DNA of 64,000 bases from CAWAMR01 sp963783095 (GTDB lineage: Bacteria; Planctomycetota; Planctomycetia; Gemmatales; Gemmataceae), in the NCBI GenBank assembly GCA_963783095.1, contig CAWAMR010000007.1:186001-250000 (forward strand), written 5' to 3'. Both the position numbers and the translations under genes were made by a program. Positions 53,886-62,498 of this stretch are shown piece after piece (positions within the stretch are counted from its first letter, which is position 1; every line of letters starts with the position of its first letter). Under the pieces are notes generated by a model, which worked only from the letters and a program-made list of their open reading frames with translations, did not search any database and was not told the origin of the DNA.

Positions 53886-54788
53886 ATGAACGAGAGACCG
53901 CGAATGGGCAAGAAAAGAAACAAGCCTCCTTCATACCCGGAAACGGAAGCCGAACTGTTGGACCTTGCCGAGTTCTATTCCGCTGATGCCGAAACATTGC
54001 AGATTAAGTACAGGCAAATCGAAAAACTCATTGGTCGAAGCCATCATGCGGCTTCCGAAGGTGACTATTGTGAGGCACTTCTGAAAGAGTTTCTCCGACG
54101 AACCCTTCCAAGGCAGTTTTCAGTTGACGGCGGATTTATCAGAAAGGTTTCGGCGACGGATTTCGTGACGTCATCACGAGGAGTCACAACGGAGTCCGTA
54201 ATTGCCACTCCTCAACTCGATATTATTGTTCACGATTCGACTGACTATGCCCCTCTATTTCGTTCGGAAGATTTTGTTGTCGTGCTTCCCGAAGCGGTGC
54301 GAGCTATTATCGAAGTGAAGAAATGCCTGACATGGCAACGTCTCGATGAGGCAGTCAAAAACATCAGTGAAACGCGTTGCCTCTTACGCCATTGGCGGCA
54401 TGAATCGAACAAGGTGTTTACCTGCATCTTTGCATTTACCCTCGGCGAGGACCTGGGTCTGAAACGCAAGGAGTTTTCGACATCGTTTGAAAACCGTTTC
54501 AGAGATTCACTGAATCAAGACGACGGTTTCTGCGACGCTCCGGACCTTTTGATGGTGCTTCCGAAACTTGCATTGCATCGGTCAGACGGCACCATCACTA
54601 GATTTTTCTATTGTCCCACCACTCCTGAGGGACAAGAAACGCCAAACATAGCTGGTCAATTTTTGCTTTTTTTGCTGACTACTCACACGAATATGGTGCT
54701 TTCGAGAGCGATCCCTTATCCGGAACGCTTACGCTCTCGACGAAAACTTGCTTTTGAGATCGCACCGAACATACATACCTCGAAATGA
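53886..54788 (+). CDS. DUF6602 family protein, PD-(D/E)xK nuclease-like
   Basis: 300 residues, intact. The N-terminal helix pair has HHAASEGDYCEALLKEFLRR. The core PQLDIIVHDS, then PEAVRAIIEVKK, gives the Asp and the ExK of the PD-(D/E)xK fold, as expected for DUF6602. It would act as a DNA nuclease or DNA-end-binding protein. ATG 53886 is used; ATG 53904 (MGKKRNKPP) is as good. It follows the helicase after 90 bp and is the last gene of the operon. Confidence 0.72.
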   Translation: MNERPRMGKKRNKPPSYPETEAELLDLAEFYSADAETLQIKYRQIEKLIGRSHHAASEGDYCEALLKEFLRRTLPRQFSVDGGFIRKVSATDFVTSSRGVTTESVIATPQLDIIVHDSTDYAPLFRSEDFVVVLPEAVRAIIEVKKCLTWQRLDEAVKNISETRCLLRHWRHESNKVFTCIFAFTLGEDLGLKRKEFSTSFENRFRDSLNQDDGFCDAPDLLMVLPKLALHRSDGTITRFFYCPTTPEGQETPNIAGQFLLFLLTTHTNMVLSRAIPYPERLRSRRKLAFEIAPNIHTSK

Positions 54789-54840
54789 GACTTTCTTCCG
54801 GAAAGTGTGGACATTCACCCATGAATTCCGCGTTGCGAAT

Positions 54841-57800
54841 TCACGGCGGCGTGGGTCCGTCGTTCTTGCGTTTCCGCTGTTGATCGATCATCTCCTGAAA
54901 CGACATTGGCGTCTTGGTGGAAGAATCCTCGGGTGGATCCGATAGCGGCACCGATCCCGGCCCAGAGGCGTCATCGGCATCGGCCGGTGGATTGGGCGGA
55001 GGCATTGCCTCGGTCTTGCGGCGAATGCGGGCGGTGATCGGTTCCTCGGCGGTGGAATGCTTCTGCCGGACGCGCTGCGGTGTGGACTCGATAGAGTGCG
55101 CGGCCTTGAGTGCTTTGATTTTCTCGGCAAGTTCGGCAACACCCTGTCCTTCCTCGCGGTTGGCATCCCGGCCAGTGGCGGAAAGCCCGCCCTTGAGCTG
55201 GTCGCGCAAAGCCGTCAGTTCGGACAAATAGGCATCGAGCGTGAAGGGCCTGCCAAGCCGTGCCTGGTAGTCGCGTAGCTGGGCCTCGGCGATGGCGAGG
55301 TCTTGCCGGATGCGCTCGCATTCAAAACCGTAGCCGCTCGCCAACCGTTCGAGCGCATTGAGGACGGCACGCGGTCCCTGATGTTCCCGCGACAGCATGG
55401 TTTGGCGGGTGATGCTGCCGTCGAGATAGACATCGGGCGGGAATTGCGGATGCAGGACAATGCCGTAGCGCAGTCCCCGATAGGTGCCAAGCGGGATGGG
55501 GGTTGCCTCGCTGACGCTTCTCGGCAACCCATCGAGCCTCCCGCCAAGGACATCGGCAACTTCCTCACGGGCGGGTGTGCGATTGCCGATGGTGATGGGA
55601 TCTGCGGCGTGCGCTTTCGCGGTGGCATCATCAGCGGTGATTTTCGCCAACCGCTCGTTCAGGCTGGCAATGCTGCCCGGTAAATCACGCACACTGCGGC
55701 GGGCGACATATTGCTCATCAAGGTGATTCTTCTTGAGCAGGGTGAGGCGTTGCAGTTCGGCATCCGCCTCGGCAAGGGTGAGTACGGCGGGGTTGCCCGA
55801 AGCGATGGCCTTGACCTCGGCGTAGGAGAGTTCCTGGCTGCCGATGTCCTCGGCGCGGCGGGCGGCATTGTCGCCGGTGATAACCTGCGAGATAAACCGC
55901 GCCTTGGTCTCCAATGCCTGCCACATATAGGCGTCGAATGACCCTTCCGTGACATAGCGGTAGATCGCCACTTCCTTATTCTCATTGCCCTGGCGCAGGA
56001 TGCGCCCGTCGCGTTGCTCGACTTCGGCGGGCTTCCACGGCGCGTCGAGGTGATGCAGGGCGACTAACCGTTTCTGGACGTTGGTGCCGGTGCCCATTTT
56101 CTGGGTGCTGCCGATCAGAACGCGGACTGAACCATTTCTGACCTTCTCGAAGAGCGCCTGTTTCTTGGCGTCGGATTCGGCATCGCCGATGGCGGCGATC
56201 TGTTCGCGGGGGATGCCGTTTGCAACCAGTTTCTCGATGATTTCGTCGTAGGGAGAATACCCCCATTTGGTCGGGTTCACCCCCATATCGGCAAAGATCA
56301 TCTGCGTGCCGCGCATCGGCGCGGTGCGGCTCCAAGTGGCGACGACGTTTTCCACAAGCCGGTTGACTTTCGATTCCGGGAAATCCGGTGCAGAAGCCGA
56401 CAACATCCGCGCGTCGGTGGCAAGTTTCCTGCCGTCCGTGGTGATGGCCAGCGCATTGTCTTCCCTCGGGTCCACTTTCTGCGAGCGGATGCGCTCGTAG
56501 CGTTCGACCAGTTCCTGCTGAAGCTGTTGCTGCTCCTCGGACATCGGGCAGGCGACGATGCTGGGCTTGCCGCCTTGCAGGTGTGGACGCGGCAGGTTCA
56601 GCATTTCGGCGGTCTGCACGTCGGAGAAGGCGCGGAACATTTGCTGGAGTTCTGGCAGGTTAGTGAAACGCGCGAAGCGGCTGCGCGGACGCAATCCCGC
56701 GCCGTCCGGGGAAATTTCCATGGTGTCGATGACTTCGCCGAAGGTGGCCGCCCAGGCGTCGAAATGCTCCAGTCCCCGGCTGCGCAATCCCTCCGGGTCG
56801 AGGAATTTCTGCATGGTGTACATCTCGACCATACTGTTGGAAATCGGCGTCCCCGTGGCGAACGTCACCCCATGCCCGGCATGTTGCTCGTCGAGGTAAC
56901 GCGCTTTCATGAACATGTCGAAAGCGCGCTCGCTGCCTCCGGTCTGGATGCCGGCAACGCGGTCCATCTTGGTCGGCGTTTCGAGGTTCTTGAAATAATG
57001 CGCCTCGTCGATGAAAACGTGATCCACTCCAAGCTCGTCAAACACCAGCCCGTCATCCTTCTTGTTCTCGGCCAGCAGTTTCACCAGCCGTTCCGCCCGC
57101 GCCGCTTTCTGCTTCTCGATGGTTTTCATGAGATTGCGGCTGGCTCCCTTTGCACCGGCATGTTCGCGTAGCAACTGGTCGTATTCGGCGATCTGCTCGC
57201 GCAGGAACTTGACCTGGCAGTCTTGTGACATGCCGATGCGCTCGAAACTGCTGTGGGTGACGATGATGCCGTCCCACTCGCCGCTGGCGATCTTGGCGGT
57301 CAGCACCTTGCGGCGCTCGCGGGTGAGATCCTCCTTGGCGGCGACGAGGAGCTTGGCATTGGGATAAAGCTGCATGAATTCGCGGAAAAACTGTTCCAGC
57401 AAATGATTGGGCACCACGTACATCGGTTTTTTGATGAGCCCGGCCTGCTTCATCTTCATGCCGGTCGCGGCCATCGTGAAGGTCTTGCCCGCGCCGACCG
57501 TGTGGGCGAGCAGCGTGTTGCCGGAACTCATGCCGCGCCACACCGCGTCGTTCTGGTGGGGACGGAGCTTCAGGGCCTGGTTCATCCCCGGAAAATCGAG
57601 ATGCGAGCCGTCGAAGAGGCGCGGACGCAAATTGTTGTAGGTGTCGTTGTAAGTCCGCACTAAGCGCTCGGTGCGGTCGGGATCGGTGAATACCCAGGCG
57701 CGGAAGCTTCTCCTTGATGAGCTTCTGCTTCTCGCGTGCGGCCAGCGTCGCTTCCTGGTTGATGACGCGCTCCTCGCGGTCGCCGTGGTCGATCGTGTCG

Positions 57801-60165
57801 TAAATGGTCGGCGTTTTCATGTTCAGCGCCAGTTCCAGAAGCCATGTGCCGTTGGCACGCGGCGTGCCGAACTCGGACGTGGCGCCGACCGATACCTTGG
57901 TGGCATAACTGGGCTCGATGCTCCACACCGCATCCTTCACAGATGCGCGACGGGAATCGACGACGGATCGACACGGAACAGCTTCGCTGCGAACGCCTCG
58001 ATGTCCTTGGGCGGTATCCACGGGGCTCCGAGATTGGCATCGATGTCGCCAGGCAGCACGTCTTCGGGCTGGACGGCCCGCAGCGCCTCGGCGTTGCGGG
58101 CATAAGCCGGGCCAGCCTGTTCGGCGGCGGCAAGCTTGGCACGCACATTGCCGGAGAGATAGGCATCGGCGGTTTCCCAGTGTTTCGATTCAGGGTCGCG
58201 GAAGATCAGGTCGCCCAACTCGGCAATGACCTGATCTTCCGGCTTGCCGTAGAGGGTGGCAGATGTAAGGCAAGTCGACCGTGCCTCGTCTGGTTGAGGG
58301 AGACAAGCAACCCTTCCTCGGCGCTGCGCACATGGGTGACGGGCGGGGTTTTGCCGACCACGTCCTTCTGCATGATGGCGGCCTTGGTCGCCTTGCCGGT
58401 CGCCTCGTCGTAATCCTCCAGCGACATGACCAGCATGGCATCCGGGTCTTCCCGGAATTTCACGAGGTTGGGCATGCGGCGGATGATGTTGCCGTCGGAG
58501 GTTTCGCCGAAGGTGGTCTTGTTGATCGGGCCATAGGTGGAGACGAACTGGTCATAGGCGCGGTCCAGTTCCCGGCGCGCCTCATCGCGGTTGGCATCGG
58601 GCCAGCCCTCGTTCTGGGATTGCAGCACGCGGCGCGCACGGTCGCGCAGGCCCACGAGAGCGGCAAGACGCTTGCCGACCAGCGTGCCGTCGGCTTTCAG
58701 GGTCGTGCCGCCATAGACGACTGGCTATGCCCTGGCCGTCTTGTAATTGGTGGATGACCTTATCATCGCCGACGAAGAAACTGCCTTCGTCGATGTGGCG
58801 TTCTTGCGGCGGTGGCGTGAACGCCGGTGCCTTGGATTTCTGGGACCGGTCGGGCTTTGCGGGAGCTCGAAGCGGGGCAGGCGTCCGATGGCCTCCTTGA
58901 ACTGCTCGGCCAGATCGCCGTTGCCGGTGACGCTGTAGCCTTCGCCGCCATAGAGGCGGTCTTTGCGGCTCCAGTTGCCCAGCACCATTTCAGGATGGTT
59001 CGGGAAATAGCGGTTGATCGGTGACCTCTGCGCCTTCGACTCGCAAGCGTGGCCATGCCGCAGCCAGTCCGGGTCAACATGGCGGGCCGGTTCGCCCCGG
59101 CGCGCACTTGCGCAGGAAGACGATGTCGGTGACGACGGCGGTGCCTTCCCGCTTGAACGCATCGGACGGCAGGCGGATGGCTCCGACGAAATCGGCCTTC
59201 GAGCCCAGATATTCGCGGATAGCGGCATTTTGCTTGTCGAGCGTGAAGTGGGTCGTCACCAGCGCCATCATGCCGCCGGGCTTCAGGGCATCGATGGATT
59301 TGGCGAAGAAGAAATCGTGCAGGGACAGTTTCTGGCCGCGATAGTCGAGCTTGAGGTCGGCAAACGGCACATTGCCGACGACGGCATCGATGCGCTCCTC
59401 GGGCAGCCTGGTGTCGCGGAAATTCTCGATGCGGATGTCGTGGCCGGGGTGGAGGGCTCTGGCGATGCGCCCCGAGATGGAATCCATCTCGACGCCGATG
59501 AAGCGATGCCTTGGGCTGCGCCGTAGCTCATGAAATTGCCCGTGCCGCATCCAGGTTCCAGGATCGTGGCGCCCTCGGGCACGCCAAGCCGGGCGATGGC
59601 CTCGTGGATGCCGGAGATGACGGTCGGGGAGGTATAGAAGGCATTGAAGGTGGTGCGCTTGGCGCTGTCGTATTCCTCGGTCGAGAGCAGTGATTTCAAC
59701 TCCTCGCCCAGGGCTTGCCAGTTGGCATCCTTGTAGCGTTCGGTCACCGGGTCGGGAAAGAGTGTAAGGGCGACCGGCCCGAAACCGCCGAAGCGGGCAA
59801 GCACCTGTTTTTCTTCCGACGTGGCCGGGCGGTGGGCTTGCTCGATGGCCTGTAGCGTGCGGATGGCGGCGATGATGTCGCGGGCCTTGCTCTTCTCGCC
59901 GCTGGCGATCCCGGGAGGTGCCGGTGGCTGACTGGAGGGAGTATGGGTTTCTGGTATGGTCGGCTTTGGCGACTGCGGCGGGAGAGGTGTGTCGGGGGAC
60001 GGGTCGGAACAATGTCGAACAGGCTGCGCGGGATTCGCGGAGGTTCGTGGACCGCAGGAGGCTCGCGTACCGCGACGGTCGGTTCATCTATCTCGGGCGG
60101 GGGGCGTGTATCGGTGGTGGACTGGTCGGGCGCGGGATCGAAAAGGCTGGGCTGGCGCGATGCTT
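54841..60165 (-). CDS. Methylase-helicase of mobile elements, DarB/strawberry-notch-like (many frameshifts)
   Basis: About 1,770 residues if joined. From the N-terminus: a Pro-rich lead (RPPPEIDEPTVAVREPPAVH), a helical part (EKSKARDIIAAIRTLQAIEQ), an N6-adenine methylase with motif I ILEPGCGTGNFM and motif IV VVGNVPFADLKLD (NVPF in place of NPPY), a middle with GSFFVGDDKVIHQLQDGQG, and a helicase with AHTVGAGKTFTMAA, VFIDEAHYFKN, FATGTPISNS and QRDGRILRQGNENKEVAIYR. The C-terminal 940 residues are in one frame (54841-57660); upstream at least five breaks occur. Such giant proteins travel on plasmids, ICEs and P1-like phages and protect entering DNA from restriction. Exact start unclear; it lies near 60165. 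Confidence 0.75.
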
Positions 60166-60482
60166 TACTTTTTCGGCGAAGGACTTTGGATGAAAGCCAT
60201 TGCCTTGTCCAGTGACAGTGGTTCCTGGTCGTCCGGCGGTAACGCGGAGGGCAAACGATCCTCCAGTTCTTTCACCGCTATTTCCATTGCTTCGCTGGCT
60301 ATCTGGGTCCGGTCGCGGTCGGGATTCATCTCCAACAGGTGATCCGTCCAGGCGAAGTGGCTTTCCCTCAGTTCCAGTGCGCAGCGTTCCAGGGTCGGAA
60401 GTAGCCGTCGCGTCAGCCGTAGCTGTTCGTGGAGTTCCTTCCTCTCCCTGAGCAGTTCGAGGACGATGGTCATGTACTGCAT
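60165..60482 (-). CDS. Small helical protein before the methylase-helicase
   Basis: 105 residues, with AAAGGAG seven bases before ATG 60482. Highly charged helices (VLELLRERKELHEQLRLTRR, then LEDRLPSALPPDDQEPLSLD). No family recognised. Its stop abuts the presumed start of the methylase-helicase, so the two are probably co-translated. Confidence 0.6.
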   Translation of the reverse strand: MQYMTIVLELLRERKELHEQLRLTRRLLPTLERCALELRESHFAWTDHLLEMNPDRDRTQIASEAMEIAVKELEDRLPSALPPDDQEPLSLDKAMAFIQSPSPKK

Positions 60483-60674
60483 GGTGGTCTCCTTTGATGG
60501 TTGAAGTTACAGGATCGGGCGGATCAGGGGAATCGTCGAAAAGAGAGGGTTGCTTGGGCGGTTTCTTCGGCATACGTCAGTCGCATGCCTCCGTCCGCTG
60601 ATGACTATCTCTTGCTTGCCGTGTCTCCCGGTGCCATTGTTGTGTGTGAAACTGGCGGAGATGGCGCGGCATGG

Positions 60675-60884
60675 TCACCTCATCCGGTCATGGTCCCGGC
60701 GATGATCGGTCGAACCGAATGCCTCCTTGAGTACATGGCTGGCGGCAGCACCGGCCATAATGATCATGGAGCCGACGGCAACATACTGGAGGATCATCGC
60801 CATCCGTTCGTTGCCGCTATTTTTCGCCATTACTTGAGCCTGGGGGCCGAGGTCTTGAAGGTGGAATGTTGGGGGCGATGACAT
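60675..60884 (-). CDS. Small single-span membrane protein
   Basis: 69 residues from ATG 60884. One hydrophobic segment at about 33-52 (MILQYVAVGSMIIMAGAAAS) and a charged tail rich in His, Arg and Asp (FGSTDHRRDHDRM). No family recognised; plausible as a small mobile-element membrane protein. Confidence 0.45.
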   Translation of the reverse strand: MSSPPTFHLQDLGPQAQVMAKNSGNERMAMILQYVAVGSMIIMAGAAASHVLKEAFGSTDHRRDHDRMR

Positions 60885-60995
60885 AAGCAAAGTGTAGCAC
60901 TACTTAAATCTTCGCGCAATCGGCTGATCGCGGTTTTGAGTGGATTTATACGATGAAAACTGAGGAAAACTGCGGCTTACAAGGCAATTAACACG

Positions 60996-61025
60996 CCGAA
61001 AGCCTCTGAAACTCTGGCTTTTTTC
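60996..61025 (+). terminator. Weak intrinsic terminator
   Basis: GAAAGCC, 11 bases, GGCTTTTTT; the stem runs into a T-run on the plus strand. It lies in the 285-bp gap before the VapB-type gene. Confidence 0.35.
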
Positions 61026-61169
61026 TGTTTCAAAATTACGCGGTTTTCATCAGAAAATGGGAACAAATAAATATTTGTCCGTAATTTGATTCATGCCATA
61101 TCATCTCCGTTTGACATCACTTTCTGGTCATGCCATTATGATCGCGGTTACACAAGTCTTGCAGGCATT

Positions 61170-61403
61170 ATGACTGAACTCCGTATCCGCAATCTCGATG
61201 AATGGGTGACTTCTTGGCTGAAGTCGCAAGCGAAACTGCATGGCCGGAGCCTCGAAAAGGAACTGCGCGAACTACTCACCGAAACGGTCCGGTCGCACAA
61301 ACAACAGATCGCCGATGAACTGCTCACCGGGCTCAATGCCCTTGAGGAGAAGCACGGGCTGTTTGAAGGCAGCACGAAGGGAATCCGCGAGGAGCAGCGA
61401 TAG
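61170..61403 (+). CDS. vapB: VapB/FitA-like antitoxin
   Basis: 77 residues. MTELRIRNLDEWVTSWLKSQ followed by AKLHGRSLEKELRELLTETV is a ribbon-helix-helix of the FitA type. The tail (NALEEKHGLFEGSTKGIREE) would thread into the PIN toxin. It stops five bases before the toxin start. Confidence 0.82.
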   Translation: MTELRIRNLDEWVTSWLKSQAKLHGRSLEKELRELLTETVRSHKQQIADELLTGLNALEEKHGLFEGSTKGIREEQR

Positions 61404-61408
61404 CGCGG

Positions 61409-61841
61409 ATGATGATCGTCGATGCCAATGTGGTCGTGAAATGGTTCGTGCCCGAGGCAGGAAGCCGCGAAGCTATTGCCCTGCAATCCGGCCCTCACAA
61501 TCTTGCGGCTCCCTCCTTGATCCGGACGGAAGTAGCCGGTGCGATTTGCCGGGCTCGCGGGGCAATTCCCGCGCTTGAGCAAAGCCGAGGCTGACCAACT
61601 ATGTTCACGCTGGCTCGCCCTGCTGGGGCAACGGGTCCTGGAACTCGTTACCGATGAAACCCTGTTGCAAAATGCGTGCGGGCTGGCACTATCGCTCAGC
61701 CATCCCTTGGCCGACTGCCTTTACCTGGAACTGTCACAGCGATGGAATATCCCGCTGGTCACCGCCGATCGCGTCTTCCGCGACCGGGTCGTGGAGCGAT
61801 TTCCGAAAGTGCGGCTGCTCAAGGGCATTGAGCCGCAATGA
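61409..61841 (+). CDS. vapC: VapC-type PIN endoribonuclease toxin (frameshifted)
   Basis: About 143 residues. It begins MMIVDANVVVKWFVPEAGSR with the first catalytic Asp, and continues, after a break near 61565 explained by one extra C in CCC, as RLSKAEADQLCSRWLALLGQ. The later acidic sites are SHPLADCLYLELSQ and PLVTADRVFRDR. A full PIN set is present, so the toxin is probably active if the break is a sequencing error. Confidence 0.82.
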
Positions 61842-61898
61842 ATCAGATCAAGACATCTGATTCCCAGTCGGGGCGACTGCTGTGTGGGTGAAGGCAGG

Positions 61899-62321
61899 CT
61901 AGCGAATTCGTGTCCCATCACCAGGTTTTCCTGGCGCAGACGGCTTCACCGATTCTCCTCGCGTAAAACTGCCACTGAGTTTAACATCAGGAGCAGTAGC
62001 TTCGGCGATACGAGTTGCAAGGGAGGTATCGATCATTGGCGGTGTGTTTCTTGCCCTATTGTTCTGCAAGTCTTCCATGATTGGAGGCATCATTCCGCGA
62101 TTCGGGTTCACATCTGTGGCACTCGCGGCAATGCGATCCAAAGGGGTCGGCTGTTGATTCGCGACACTTGCTTGTGTTGCCGCGATAAGAGGATTGCCTG
62201 TCAATGCTCCTGAAACGGCACCAACGACCGTGTTCGTGGTGCGGCTTCGGTTTGTGGTTTGGAGTGCGTCACGCGCTTCCGCAATCGCCCTGCTCATCCT
62301 CGTTGCCTCATCATCTGCCAT
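61899..62321 (-). CDS. Hypothetical protein, low complexity
   Basis: 140 residues, AGGAG before ATG 62321. Begins MADDEATRMSRAIAEARDAL; a Gly/Ala stretch (TVVGAVSGALTGNPLIAATQ) is weakly hydrophobic. The rest is Asn/Pro/Thr-rich and probably unstructured. It follows the curlin-repeat gene on the same strand, 178 bp away. Confidence 0.5.
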   Translation of the reverse strand: MADDEATRMSRAIAEARDALQTTNRSRTTNTVVGAVSGALTGNPLIAATQASVANQQPTPLDRIAASATDVNPNRGMMPPIMEDLQNNRARNTPPMIDTSLATRIAEATAPDVKLSGSFTRGESVKPSAPGKPGDGTRIR

Positions 62322-62498
62322 AACGACTCCTCTTGAAGCTATGACATCAATCTTACCATTTTAGTGTTAAGGATTTATGACAACACGATACCATCATAAC
62401 CCGTTGTAATTTAATGGTGCTGTTGCTGAAAAACCGCTTGGTGCCACCCGTGCGGTTGGAGAAACGCCTACCCTCGTATGATCTCCAATGGCTGTCGC

